DNA of 64,000 bases from Kaistia adipata DSM 17808 (GTDB taxonomy: Bacteria > Pseudomonadota > Alphaproteobacteria > Rhizobiales > Kaistiaceae). Positions within the stretch are counted from its first letter, which is position 1, and each line of letters opens with the position of its first letter. The stretch covers positions 124,001 through 188,000 of the forward strand of contig NZ_AUHO01000010.1 in assembly GCF_000423225.1 (NCBI RefSeq), read 5' to 3'. Positions 17,826 through 26,757 of the stretch are shown here, one piece after another. Under the pieces are notes generated by a model. That model saw only the letters and a program-made list of their open reading frames with translations, ran no database searches and was not told the origin of the DNA. The position numbers and the translations under genes were made by a program.

Positions 17826-19349
17826 TCAGCGCGCGGTGGGAACCGCGCGTGCACCGGCGCGCCGGCCCGTGGCCTGCGGGCCGCCCTCATAGGCAATCGC
17901 GCCGCCGACCATGGTCATGCGGACGCCATGGGCGATGCGCGTGCCGTCCTTCCCGGCATTCTCGCCGATGCGATCCCAGTCGAGCAGCGCCAGATCGGCG
18001 CGCAGCCCCGGCGCGATCCTGCCCCGGTCCGACAGCGAGAAAAATGCCGCCGGCGCGCTGGTCATGCGGGAGAGCGCGGTGACCTGGTCGACATGGCCGG
18101 GACGGGCATAGCGCTCGATGAAACCGGCGAAGGCACCATAGCAACGGGGATGGCAGGCGGCGGTATGGCGGTGGCCGAACAGGTAGCCGTCCGAGCCGAC
18201 GAGGCAGAGCGGATGGGTGATGATCCGGTCGATGGTTTCGGGTCGGCTCTCGCGTTCGTAGAGGCAGACCGTTGACGGATCCGCGATGTAGATATCCTGC
18301 GCCACCTCGCCGGCCGGCTGGTTCAGCGAACGGGCGATATCGCCGATGGTGTGTCCGGCTGCATCGGGAAACGTCGAGGCCAGAACCCTGACATCGTCGA
18401 GGCCGCCGATGCAGACCCCGCGCGCCGCCTCCTCGAGCTCGTCGCCAGGCACGCGCGCCCCGACGGCCGGCGTTCGCTGGAACAGGTAGCTGAACAACCA
18501 GGCCAGCGTGGTGAAGCCGGCGGCGTAGGGATAGAGATCGAAGCGTGCGTTCTGGCGCGTCTCGAAGATCGAGAACAGCGGATCGAGCAGATGGTCGTAG
18601 CGATCCGAGATCGGCCGCATATGCGAAACCAGAACCTGGCAGCCGGCGGCGTCGGCCCAGGCGACGACCTCGCCGACGGACTGGAGGATGCCGGCGCCCT
18701 GGTCGGCGATATGGCAGGTGAGCGGGCGGCCGTGCCGGGCCAGAACGCGGCACAGCGGCACCATTTCCGCCGCGCCATAGCCGATGGCCTCGGGATAGTT
18801 GAGGCCGACCGACAGGCCCATGCCGCCTGCGGCGAGGAAATCGTCGAGCAGGCCGCACATGCGGTCGATCTCGGCGGGCGTCGCGGCGCGCGCCTCGCCC
18901 ATGACGTGGCGGCGCAGCGTGTTGTGGCCGAGCAGGTCGCCGATGTCGAGGGCGAGGCCGTGATCGAGGCGAGCGAGGTGATCGGGCAGCGGCACGTTGC
19001 TGTCGCCCGCCTCGGGCATCAGGACGGCATGCACGGTCCCCGTCGGGGTGGCGGAGTAGCCGCAATTGCCGACGACCAGCGTGCCGACGCCCTGTGCCAG
19101 GGCGGACACGCCGTCATTGTCCGGATCGACGCCGTGGTAGTCGCCGTGGTTGTGGGTGTCGATGAAGGCCGGCGAGAGGATGGACCCGCTGCCATCGACC
19201 CTGCGGAAGCCCTGCTCGGCCAGATCCAGTATCTGGCCGACATGGACGATGCGTCCCTCGGCGACCGCAACCGCCGTGCCGTCGGGCAGGAAGCCCTGGC
19301 CGTCGAAAACGCGCGCCCCGGTGATGAGCGTGCCCTGTTCCATCGTCAT
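17826..19349 (-). CDS. N-acyl-D-amino-acid deacylase family amidohydrolase
   Basis: A 507-residue amidohydrolase. It has the metal motif FIDTHNHGDYH near residue 70, the Cys-ligand segment GNCGYS typical of D-aminoacylases, metal-binding His in TCHIADQG and VSHM, and the catalytic Asp in LVGSDGYLF. The class removes acyl groups from N-acyl-D-amino acids or related amides. The ATG at 19349 overlaps the stop of the RidA gene (ATGA). The frame stays open much further upstream, but that part is antisense to the hydantoinase gene and is not coding. It is the last gene of the RraA-SDR-HyuA-HyuB-RidA unit. Confidence 0.88.
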   Translation of the reverse strand: MTMEQGTLITGARVFDGQGFLPDGTAVAVAEGRIVHVGQILDLAEQGFRRVDGSGSILSPAFIDTHNHGDYHGVDPDNDGVSALAQGVGTLVVGNCGYSATPTGTVHAVLMPEAGDSNVPLPDHLARLDHGLALDIGDLLGHNTLRRHVMGEARAATPAEIDRMCGLLDDFLAAGGMGLSVGLNYPEAIGYGAAEMVPLCRVLARHGRPLTCHIADQGAGILQSVGEVVAWADAAGCQVLVSHMRPISDRYDHLLDPLFSIFETRQNARFDLYPYAAGFTTLAWLFSYLFQRTPAVGARVPGDELEEAARGVCIGGLDDVRVLASTFPDAAGHTIGDIARSLNQPAGEVAQDIYIADPSTVCLYERESRPETIDRIITHPLCLVGSDGYLFGHRHTAACHPRCYGAFAGFIERYARPGHVDQVTALSRMTSAPAAFFSLSDRGRIAPGLRADLALLDWDRIGENAGKDGTRIAHGVRMTMVGGAIAYEGGPQATGRRAGARAVPTAR

Positions 19350-19726
19350 CTGTCGTCTCCGAGATAGGCCATCGCATCGATCTCGACGAGGATGCCGTCG
19401 AGGCCGGCTTCTACCGTGGTCCGGGTTGGGTAGGGTTCCGAGAAGGCAGCCCGATAGGCGATGTCGAACTCGGAAAATGCATCGATGTCGTGAAGGTAGC
19501 AGGTGCATTGGACGACTTGATCCATCGATCCACCGGCCGCCTCGACGAGGCGGCGGATGTTGTGGAGCGTGGCGCGCGTCTGGGTGGCGATGTCGCCGTC
19601 TATGACGGAGCCGTCCGGACGCAGCGGCCCCTGACCGGAAACGAGTATCCATGGCCCCGCCCGCAGGGCCGGGGAGTACGAGCCTGTATTGACGGCTGCC
19701 AAGGGATCGGCGATGCGCCGGCGCAT
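19346..19726 (-). CDS. RidA family (YjgF/YER057c/UK114) protein
   Basis: A 126-residue protein with the RidA fold signatures: ILVSGQGPLRPDGSV, QTRATLHNIRRLVEAAGGSMDQVVQCTCYL, and the C-terminal RTTVEAGLDGILVEIDAMA, where an Arg (in YPTRT) lines the active site. RidA proteins hydrolyse reactive enamines/imines. Several subfamilies sit in amino-acid or amide catabolic operons and act as deaminases. Here it lies between HyuB and a D-aminoacylase. Confidence 0.88.
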   Translation of the reverse strand: MRRRIADPLAAVNTGSYSPALRAGPWILVSGQGPLRPDGSVIDGDIATQTRATLHNIRRLVEAAGGSMDQVVQCTCYLHDIDAFSEFDIAYRAAFSEPYPTRTTVEAGLDGILVEIDAMAYLGDDR

Positions 19727-19798
19727 TCATGTCCTCCACAATTCCGCTGAACGACAGCGGCGTTCCAGTCTTCAGGTCCGGGGGGCGTCCGTCGTCAC

Positions 19799-19815
19799 CC
19801 GGCGACGATCGCCGG
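19799..19815 (-). repeat. Short hairpin after HyuB
   Basis: CCGGCGA at 19799-19805 and TCGCCGG at 19809-19815 form a 7-bp stem with a 3-base loop, 7 bases after the HyuB stop. It lies in a 96-base gap before RidA. There is no U-run. It may mark mRNA processing or partial termination. Confidence 0.3.
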
Positions 19816-19822
19816 TCCTCGA

Positions 19823-21592
19823 TCAGGCGGCGCGCGCCTGGGCGCGAAGCCGCTCCGTCTTCGCTGTGTCGAGCGTCAGGTCGTCGGTGAGCGCGACGCC
19901 ATAGACGGCTTCCGCGCGGGCCCGGCTGATCCAGCCTTCGCGCACGTCGTCCATGACGGATTCCGGCCGCCGCTCGAGCGGCGAGCCGTAGCCGCCGCCA
20001 CCGCAACTGATCGAGACCATCGCCTCGCCGGGCGCGACCAGGACTTCCGCGCATCCCGGCATCGGATCGAGCGTGCCATCCTGCCGTTTGCGGAACTGGG
20101 AGGACGGTCCGCCGGCCAGGCCGCCGCGCACGCCGGATGCCGGATTGAGGTTGCCGTCGCTGACATAGGCGACCGTCATGTCGCATCCGAGCGGCGAGAA
20201 CTCGGAATAGGCGCTGAGCGCGCCGCGGAATCGGCCGGCCCCTTCCGTGTCCGGCATCAGGCGCCGGGCATGGACGAAGATCGGGTGCCGGAGTTCGTCG
20301 ATTTCGATCGAGTCCTGGTAGCACATGCCGGCATTGCCGACATGCATGATCGTCAGCCACCCGTCCGTGGTCGGCGTGCCGGCCCCGCCGGTACAGCCGA
20401 GATAGACCTCGTTGACGAAGGGCTGCCCGTCATGGACGCCCGACACCACGCCCGAAGAGGCCGGGATGCAGGCGCCCGTTTCGGCCATGCCAAGCCCATC
20501 CGCGAGCTCGGCAATGGCACATTGCACGGGGTTCGCGACGCGATCGGCCAGATTGGTCGTGGCAACCGAGCAGGAGGTCGGATGCATCGGGCGCCCGACC
20601 GCGCAATTGTCGCGAAGGTGGACGCGGATGCGGCGAAAGCTGCCCTCGTTCTTCGGAACCGTATGGTCGATGGAGTTGAAGATGCCGATCATCGGGGCGG
20701 AGCGGGCGCAGCCTTCGGACAGGTTGATGCCATTCTCCATGCAGTCGGGATTGTCGCGGACGTCGACATCGATCATCGCGGCGTCCGGATCGACTTCGAC
20801 CGTGACCTTGATCTCGACGCCATCGGCCGGCGTGCCGGGGAAGGGGTCGTGGCGGCTGGAGCGCGTCACGCGGCCCTTCGGCATGGCGCGGATCGTCTCC
20901 GCCATGCGCGCCTCGCTGTAGTCGAACCACTCGCGGACATAGGTTTCGAGCACGTCCCAGCCGACTTCCCGTCCCAGGGCCAGGATCTCGCGCTCGCCCA
21001 CCCGGGCCGACCCGAGCGTGGCGAGATAGTCGCCCCACCATTGTTCCGGCACGCGGATGCGCATCTGGCACATCCGGACGATGTCCATCTCATGCTTGTA
21101 GTTCGACTGGATCCGAACCGCCGGAAAGATCAGCGCGCCCTCGGCATAGACGTCCTTGGCGGCGCCCATATAGGTGGTCGGCAGCGCGTTGCCGCAATCG
21201 GCCTGATGCCCCTTGGCGAGCACGGTGAAACGATGGACGCCGTCATCGTCCAGGACCGGGACGAGGATGCTGTGGTCGGCCGGGTGCGTACAGCCGTGAT
21301 AGGGCGAATTGTGCAGGAAGGCGTCGCCTCGCCGGAGCTCCCTGTGGTTGTCCGTCATCGTTCGGCTCATCACTTCCGGACCGCGCAGGACGTGGATGGG
21401 CAGGCTGTCTGAGGCGGTCAGAAGTTCGTGGCGAGCGGTCAGGATCACGCAGGAGAAGTCGCGCGCGATCGTCAGGATGCCGGAGCGACCTGTCCGATGC
21501 AGCGTGTTGGCCATCTTGCGCGCGATCCCCTCGAACCGCGCCGTCAGGACGGCGAGCTGGACGCCGCTCATGGTCTTGGAACTGGCGTTCAT
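19823..21592 (-). CDS. Hydantoinase B/oxoprolinase subunit (HyuB type)
   Basis: A 589-residue protein of the HyuB/N-methylhydantoinase B family. Landmarks are an RDFSC segment near residue 45, GDAFLHNSPYHGCTHPADHSILVPV near 90-115 with its conserved metal-type His and Asp, HPTSCSVATTNLADRV near 355, and the Gly-rich end motif SCGGGGYGSPLERRPE. HyuB acts with HyuA as an ATP-dependent amidohydrolase on cyclic amides (hydantoins, 5-oxoproline) or in related carboxylase complexes. It follows HyuA by 9 bases. The pair, with RidA and a D-aminoacylase downstream, points to stepwise ring opening and deacylation. Confidence 0.92.
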   Translation of the reverse strand: MNASSKTMSGVQLAVLTARFEGIARKMANTLHRTGRSGILTIARDFSCVILTARHELLTASDSLPIHVLRGPEVMSRTMTDNHRELRRGDAFLHNSPYHGCTHPADHSILVPVLDDDGVHRFTVLAKGHQADCGNALPTTYMGAAKDVYAEGALIFPAVRIQSNYKHEMDIVRMCQMRIRVPEQWWGDYLATLGSARVGEREILALGREVGWDVLETYVREWFDYSEARMAETIRAMPKGRVTRSSRHDPFPGTPADGVEIKVTVEVDPDAAMIDVDVRDNPDCMENGINLSEGCARSAPMIGIFNSIDHTVPKNEGSFRRIRVHLRDNCAVGRPMHPTSCSVATTNLADRVANPVQCAIAELADGLGMAETGACIPASSGVVSGVHDGQPFVNEVYLGCTGGAGTPTTDGWLTIMHVGNAGMCYQDSIEIDELRHPIFVHARRLMPDTEGAGRFRGALSAYSEFSPLGCDMTVAYVSDGNLNPASGVRGGLAGGPSSQFRKRQDGTLDPMPGCAEVLVAPGEAMVSISCGGGGYGSPLERRPESVMDDVREGWISRARAEAVYGVALTDDLTLDTAKTERLRAQARAA

Positions 21593-21601
21593 TCCTGCCT
21601 C

Positions 21602-23752
21602 CTAGGAGCGCACGATGATGATGAGCGTGCCCGTAGCATCCCGCCGAGCGCTGGCGCCCGGATCGACGACGACCGACGTAAAACTGGATTCAACGATCGC
21701 CGGACCTTCGATCTCGAGATCGACGGGCAAGGCCTCGAAGCGGTGGACTTCGGCGTCGACCCATCCCGTCGCGGCGAAATAGACGGGGCGGCTGGCCAGT
21801 GCAGCGCCCGTGTCACCCGCTTCGATCCGGCCCGGCAGGGGCGAGCCGATGCGGCAGCGTATGGTGGCATTCCATCCGATCGTCTCGATCGGGGAACCCG
21901 GATCGCTGATCGCGAAGATTTCCTCATGCGTACGATGAAAGTCCGAGACCAGTTCTTCGACATCCTGGTCGCTGCCGAAGCGGCTCCGGCGAAGCGGCAC
22001 CTCGATTTCCCAGGCCTGGTCCGGATAGCGAGCCTCCGTCGTCCAGTCGATGCCGACGAACTCGGCATCCGGACCCGTCTTCTCCTGAAAGGCGCGGCAG
22101 CGCGCCTCCAGTTCGTCGAGGATCGCGTTGACGCCGTCGATGTCGAAGTCGGCGCTGGTCGCGTGGAACATCGCCTGATGATGCGCAGCGAGGTCGGAGA
22201 TCAGGGCGCCCGAGGCCGCCAGGGCAGCACCGGTTTCCGGAACGAAGACGGTTTCGCAGCCGAGCCGGCGGCCGATCGCGACACAGTTCAGCCCGGCGGC
22301 GCCACCGCCCGCGACGAAGGCTGCTTCGGTCGGGTCGATGCCCTGGTTGACGGTGATGTCGAGGATCGCCTGGACCATGTGCTCGGTGGCGAGTTCGAGG
22401 ATCGCGGCCGCGGCGATCTCGACGGTTTGTCCGAGCGGGTCGGCGACCTCGCGCCGGATGGCTGCTTCGGCGGCGGCGCGGTCGAGCTGCATGCGGCCGC
22501 CCAGAAAATGGGCGGGATCGATATGGCCGAGCGCGATCGCCGCGTCGGTGACGGTCGGGCGCGTGCCGCCACGTCCATAGGCGGCGGGGCCGGGGACGGC
22601 ACCGGCGCTGATCGGTCCGACATGCAGCAGCCCGCCGGCGTCGACCCAGGCGATCGAGCCTCCGCCGGCGCCGATGCTCTTGGTGTCGACGGAGGGCATG
22701 CCGGTCATGTGGCTGGAGAGCGGCTTGCCGAGCCAGGTCTCGCGCGTGCGGGGGATGCGGCCATTGCGGACGAGCGAGACGTCGAAGGTCGTGCCCCCCG
22801 TGTCGCCGACGATCAGCGTGCCGGCGCCGCCACCTGGGTTGTAGGCCTTGGCGCCGACCGGCGCCATGCTGGGCCCGGAGTTGATCAGGTGTACCGGCGC
22901 GCGCGCCACGTCGATCGCGTCCATCACGCCGCCCTGCGACGTGACGACGAGCAGGCGTCCATGAAACCCGGCTTCGCGCAGCCGCCCGTCCAGGCCGTTC
23001 ATGTATCTGCCCATGATCGGTTTCAGCGACGCATCCAGCGCGGTCGACATGGCGCGTCGGTATTCGCGGATCGACGGGTTGATCTGGTGCGACAGCGTGT
23101 AGGGCATCGCCGGCAAATGGCGCTCGATCAGCCGGCCGAAGGCAAGCTCATGCGCGGGGTTGACGATCGACCACAACAGGCACACGGCGATCGACTCCGC
23201 GCCGGATGCCGCGACCTGCTCCAGCAGGGTGACGGCGCGTGCCTCGTCGAGCGGATCGCGAACGGTGCCATCCGCCATGATGCGCTCTTCGAGTTCGAAG
23301 GTCAGTGCCTTGGAGATGAACGGGGCCGGGTAGGGCACCGTGAAGTTGAAGGAGTCCTGGCGTCCGCCCTCGCGGAAGACGAGGGTGTCGGGGTGTCCCT
23401 TGGTCGTGAGAAACGCCGTCTTCGCGGTGCGTCCGGTGATGATCGCGTTGATGGCATGGGTCGTGCCGTGGACGAGGATCTCGCCGCGCTCGAGATACTC
23501 TGAAAGCGGCTGCCCGGCCGCATCCGCGGCAACCCGCATGACATCGATCACGCCCTTGACCGGATCGGACGGGGTGGTGGCGGCCTTGTGCATGCGGAGC
23601 GTGCCGGCGGCATCGGCGACGATCAGGTCCGTGAAGGTGCCGCCGGTATCGACGGCAAAGCGCAGGCGGTCCGATTGACCGCTCCGATGGGACGCGGCCC
23701 TCGCCTTGCCGGATGCCGTGATGGCGGCATCGCGGGAACTGGTCTCGATCAT
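21602..23752 (-). CDS. Hydantoinase/oxoprolinase subunit A (HyuA type)
   Basis: A 716-residue protein of the ASKHA-fold HyuA family. It has the phosphate loop FAVDTGGTFTDLIV near residue 35, HGTTHAINAI, a second nucleotide loop VGDTGGTTFDVSLV near residue 300, and SIGAGGGSIAWVDAGG. The family uses ATP to activate cyclic amides. The ATG at 23752 is preferred because GGAG lies 10 bases before it and the family starts close to the first loop. A GTG at 23803 that overlaps the preceding SDR stop (GTGA) would add 17 residues. Confidence 0.9.
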   Translation of the reverse strand: MIETSSRDAAITASGKARAASHRSGQSDRLRFAVDTGGTFTDLIVADAAGTLRMHKAATTPSDPVKGVIDVMRVAADAAGQPLSEYLERGEILVHGTTHAINAIITGRTAKTAFLTTKGHPDTLVFREGGRQDSFNFTVPYPAPFISKALTFELEERIMADGTVRDPLDEARAVTLLEQVAASGAESIAVCLLWSIVNPAHELAFGRLIERHLPAMPYTLSHQINPSIREYRRAMSTALDASLKPIMGRYMNGLDGRLREAGFHGRLLVVTSQGGVMDAIDVARAPVHLINSGPSMAPVGAKAYNPGGGAGTLIVGDTGGTTFDVSLVRNGRIPRTRETWLGKPLSSHMTGMPSVDTKSIGAGGGSIAWVDAGGLLHVGPISAGAVPGPAAYGRGGTRPTVTDAAIALGHIDPAHFLGGRMQLDRAAAEAAIRREVADPLGQTVEIAAAAILELATEHMVQAILDITVNQGIDPTEAAFVAGGGAAGLNCVAIGRRLGCETVFVPETGAALAASGALISDLAAHHQAMFHATSADFDIDGVNAILDELEARCRAFQEKTGPDAEFVGIDWTTEARYPDQAWEIEVPLRRSRFGSDQDVEELVSDFHRTHEEIFAISDPGSPIETIGWNATIRCRIGSPLPGRIEAGDTGAALASRPVYFAATGWVDAEVHRFEALPVDLEIEGPAIVESSFTSVVVDPGASARRDATGTLIIIVRS

Positions 23753-23799
23753 CGCCTGCGTGCTCCGATGGGGCTGACGGGTGGTTCGGCGGGGAGAAT

Positions 23800-24585
23800 T
23801 CACATGGAGAGGACATGGCCTCCGTCGACGACGAGCACGGAGCCGGTCACGAAGCGGGAAGCGCGGGAGGCCAGGTAGAGGATCGCGCCGTCCAGATCGT
23901 CGACCTGGCCGACGCGTCCGAGCGGAATGCGATCGGTGATGGCGCGGCTGGCCTCGCTCGCGAAGAAGGCGCTGTTCATGCCGGTGACGACATAGCCCGG
24001 GGCCAGGGTATTCACACGGATGCCGGACGCGGCGTATTCGAGCGCCATGACGCCGGATAGCTGGGCGACGCCTGCCTTGGCGACGGCGTAGGCCGCATCG
24101 CCGCGCGCCGGCTTGAGGCCGAGGATCGACGATACGTTGATGATGGAGCCGCCGCGTTCTCGCATCCGACTTGCGCCCTCCTGCGCCATGACGAAGAGCG
24201 CGTCGAGATCGACGGCGAGGATTGCGCGCCAGCGGTAGAAGTCCAGGTCCGCCGTGCCGCCCGGGCCGGCGATGCCGGCATTGTTGATGAGTACGGAGAC
24301 GGGGCCGAGCGCCGCCTCGGCCGCATCGAAGACTGGCGGGACCGCCTCCCTGTCGAGCAGGTCGAATGGCAGGACGACGGCTGTACCGCCGATCGCACGG
24401 ATGCTATCCGCCGTCTTCTCGAGCTCTGCCTCTCGCCGCCCTGCCAGGGCGACCCGGGCTCCGTTCGCCGCCAGAACCGTCGCAAACCGGCGCCCCAGCC
24501 CGCTCGAGGCGCCCGAAACGAAGGCGACCTCTCCCGAGAGGTCGAAGATCGAGGCGGCGAGGGGGCTGGCGGCTCGGTCAGACAT
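23800..24585 (-). CDS. Short-chain dehydrogenase/reductase (SDR) 3
   Basis: A 261-residue SDR: GASSGLG (residues 25-31), DLLD near 75-78, NNAG (101-104), catalytic Ser152, Tyr166 and Lys170, and the end motif FVTGSVLVVDGGHVLSM. AGRRE after beta-2 favours NADP. It lies between the RraA-family gene and HyuA in the same direction, so it is a redox member of the amide-cleaving unit. Confidence 0.9.
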   Translation of the reverse strand: MSDRAASPLAASIFDLSGEVAFVSGASSGLGRRFATVLAANGARVALAGRREAELEKTADSIRAIGGTAVVLPFDLLDREAVPPVFDAAEAALGPVSVLINNAGIAGPGGTADLDFYRWRAILAVDLDALFVMAQEGASRMRERGGSIINVSSILGLKPARGDAAYAVAKAGVAQLSGVMALEYAASGIRVNTLAPGYVVTGMNSAFFASEASRAITDRIPLGRVGQVDDLDGAILYLASRASRFVTGSVLVVDGGHVLSM

Positions 24586-24648
24586 CGATATCGGCTCCCT
24601 CCGGGGAGCGTGCTTCCTGGTCCTGGTGCGTGTCGAGCACAGTGGTCA

Positions 24649-25311
24649 TCAAAGGACGCCGTATTTTTCGTAGACTTCAATCAGGAGGCGTCCGGCCCGC
24701 AGTTCGTCGCGCGTGTGCGTCTCTCGCGCGGCCTTGTCGAGCGCGCGCCTGAAGACCTCGTCGGCGATGGCTTGCGGGATGACGACGACCCCGTCGACAT
24801 CGCCAAAGATCGTGTCGCCCGCCGAGATCATGACGCCGCCGCATTCGATCGTGCGGTCCATCTCGATCATGCGGCAGCGCCCCTTGCTGTCGAGGGGACC
24901 GATGCCGCCATGGAACACGGGGAACTTCAGCGCCCGAATGTGACGCACGTCGCGCACAAGACCATCCGTGACGCATGCGACGGCGCCGCGCGCCATGGCC
25001 GCCGTCGTCAGCAGCTCGCCCCATGGCGCCATGCGGTGCGTGGGGCCGCCGCAGGCGAAGACCGGAACGTCGCCGGGTTTCAGGTCATCGATCAGGCGGA
25101 TTTCCAGTTCGTACGGGTTTTCACCCTCGAGCACCGAGTAGGCATTCGAATAGAGGCCGGTGCGGGCGCGGCCGACGAAGGATGTCGTCTCGTCGAGCGG
25201 TCGCATGAAGGGTCGACAGGCCTGGTTTGGATAGCCCATCTCGTCCATGACGTCGGAAAGCACGGCGGTATAGAGCGTACGCAGAAGCTCTGCAGATGCG
25301 ACCACAATCAT
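24649..25311 (-). CDS. RraA-like family protein (aldolase/decarboxylase type)
   Basis: A 220-residue protein of the RraA/HMG aldolase fold. It contains LSDVMDEMGY near residue 20, a GPTHRMAPWGELLTTAAMARGAVACVTDGLVRD stretch near 90-120 holding the family G-x-L and R-D motifs, and a metal-binding D-G-V-V-V-I-P segment near 175. Members are 4-hydroxy-4-methyl-2-oxoglutarate or oxaloacetate-type aldolases/decarboxylases, or RNase E regulators. Catabolic context favours the former. As first gene of its unit it would release pyruvate-like end products. A LacI-type operator candidate sits 17 bases before the start codon. Confidence 0.85.
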   Translation of the reverse strand: MIVVASAELLRTLYTAVLSDVMDEMGYPNQACRPFMRPLDETTSFVGRARTGLYSNAYSVLEGENPYELEIRLIDDLKPGDVPVFACGGPTHRMAPWGELLTTAAMARGAVACVTDGLVRDVRHIRALKFPVFHGGIGPLDSKGRCRMIEMDRTIECGGVMISAGDTIFGDVDGVVVIPQAIADEVFRRALDKAARETHTRDELRAGRLLIEVYEKYGVL

Positions 25312-25327
25312 CCTCCCGTGGCATTTT

Positions 25328-25341
25328 ATAAAACGTTACAG
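25328..25341. promoter_or_regulatory. LacI-type operator candidate (site A)
   Basis: ATAAAACGTTACAG lies 17 bases upstream of the RraA start. Its core AAACGTTACAGT (25331-25342) is repeated exactly, inverted, at 25501-25512 before the divergent transporter unit. Confidence 0.62.
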
Positions 25342-25434
25342 TTGACGTTGCTGCCGAGTCAAGTCGGTCCAGCGAGGGCAAGTTGTTGTCGATTGGGGTG
25401 CCGAATTATCGATATTGCTGCAATTTGATTGTCT

Positions 25435-25448
25435 TTGACTGTAGTCAA
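25435..25448. promoter_or_regulatory. Perfect palindrome TTGACT-GT-AGTCAA
   Basis: A 6-bp inverted repeat with a 2-base spacer between the two LacI-type sites in the divergent region. The half-site TGACTGTA recurs at 25499-25506, where it overlaps LacI-type site B. It could be a second operator or a -35 region. No regulator is assigned. Confidence 0.4.
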
Positions 25449-25501
25449 TGACTGTTGCGTCAGGGTGGCTTGACAAGGGAATTCATCCTCGTTTGTATTG
25501 A

Positions 25502-25515
25502 CTGTAACGTTTAAG
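25502..25515. promoter_or_regulatory. LacI-type operator candidate (site B)
   Basis: CTGTAACGTTTAAG, the reverse complement of CTTAAACGTTACAG. It lies just before the polyamine-type transporter unit and inverted relative to site A. Of the three sites this is the most symmetric (10 of 14 positions match its own reverse complement). Confidence 0.62.
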
Positions 25516-25589
25516 AGGCGTCTTCGGTTGCCGCTGCAATGACACGCTCGATGCGGCGCAGCCTGAAGGTCAGGGCAGGTGGGCCGCTG

Positions 25590-26711
25590 ATGCAGCAGTT
25601 ACCGGAAGCAAAGGCTGACCCGCACTCCGAGCCGATCCTCGAGCTTGCCAATATTCGTCACAGCTATGCCGGCAACCCGGCCCTTCGCGGGATCTCGCTG
25701 GATGTCGCCAGGGGTGAGTTCCTGACGCTGCTGGGCCCGAGCGGCTCCGGCAAGTCGACGCTTCTGCGCGTCATCGCCGGGCTGGAGGAGCCGGACTCCG
25801 TCGGTCAGATGCGGCTTGACGGTCACGACATCAGGAAACTGCCCGCCAACCTGCGCAACGTCTCGACGGTGTTCCAGCATTTCGCGCTGTTTCCGCACAT
25901 GACCGTCGGCCAAAATGTCGAATACAGCTTGAGATTGCGGAAAGTGCCGCAGGACTTGCGACGCCAGCGCGCCGAAGAGGCTCTGGCGCTGGTGCGGCTG
26001 GAGGGGAAATACGAACGGCGCATTCATCAGCTCAGCGGCGGCGAACGCCAGCGCGTGGCGCTGGCCCGATCGCTCGTCATGGGGCCAGACGTGTTGCTGC
26101 TGGACGAGCCCTTGGGAGCGCTCGACGAGCGGCTTCGCCTCGACATGCAGCTCGAACTGATCGAGCTCCGGCGCAAGACGGGCGGCACCTTCATTCTCGT
26201 CACTCATAGCCAGGAAGAGGCGATCACCATGAGCGATCGCATCGTCCTGATGCGGTCGGGCGCGATCGAGCAGGTCGGCACGCCACGGGATCTGTTTGGC
26301 AGTCCGGAGACGGAGTTCGCCGCCCGTTTCATGGGGGTCGAGAATGTCCTGCGCGGCACGCTTGCCGCGATGTCGGGCCGCCGGGCCGAAGTGCGGGTCG
26401 GCGATCAGATCATCGTCGGCCGCGCGGTCGGCGACGTTGCCCGCATGGGCCCGGGTGATGCCGTCTTCGTGGCGATCCGGGCCGAGCATGTCCATGTCGG
26501 CGCCGGCGGGGGCGCGGCCAACACCCTCCGCGGAACCGATGGCGCGCCGATCTACAAGGGGCGCTTCAGCGATGTGACCTATCGGAGCGCCGTCGGCAGC
26601 CTCGTCGCCCGCCTGGGCGATGCGGATCAGCGGGCGCCCAAGCACGCGGATCTCAGTTTCTCGCCCGAGCACTGCATTGTCGGCGTGGTCGATCGGGGAA
26701 AACTAGCCTGA
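25590..26711 (+). CDS. Polyamine/spermidine-type ABC transporter ATP-binding protein (PotA type)
   Basis: A 373-residue ATPase with Walker A GPSGSGKST (residues 49-57), Q-loop VFQHFALFPHMTV, signature LSGGERQRV, Walker B VLLLDEPLGALDE and switch His in LVTHSQEEA. A C-terminal TOBE-like regulatory domain follows (about 250-373). The start is uncertain: ATG at 25590 (AGG ten bases upstream) or ATG at 25539, giving 390 residues, which lies closer to the operator. Downstream come a binding protein, two permeases and a dimethylformamidase-like gene, all in one direction. Confidence 0.9.
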   Translation: MQQLPEAKADPHSEPILELANIRHSYAGNPALRGISLDVARGEFLTLLGPSGSGKSTLLRVIAGLEEPDSVGQMRLDGHDIRKLPANLRNVSTVFQHFALFPHMTVGQNVEYSLRLRKVPQDLRRQRAEEALALVRLEGKYERRIHQLSGGERQRVALARSLVMGPDVLLLDEPLGALDERLRLDMQLELIELRRKTGGTFILVTHSQEEAITMSDRIVLMRSGAIEQVGTPRDLFGSPETEFAARFMGVENVLRGTLAAMSGRRAEVRVGDQIIVGRAVGDVARMGPGDAVFVAIRAEHVHVGAGGGAANTLRGTDGAPIYKGRFSDVTYRSAVGSLVARLGDADQRAPKHADLSFSPEHCIVGVVDRGKLA

Positions 26712-26757
26712 GCTGAAACCTTCATAGCTTCCATGAGAGAAGAGCAGGGGAATTCAC

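Noticed and set aside
19350-20360. N-terminal extension of the D-aminoacylase frame
   Set aside because: The part upstream of 19349 is in a shadow frame of the RidA and HyuB genes. The family start and the ATGA overlap fix the gene start at 19349.
21428-23503. 691-codon plus-strand open frame opposite HyuA
   Set aside because: Antisense shadow of a strongly supported gene.
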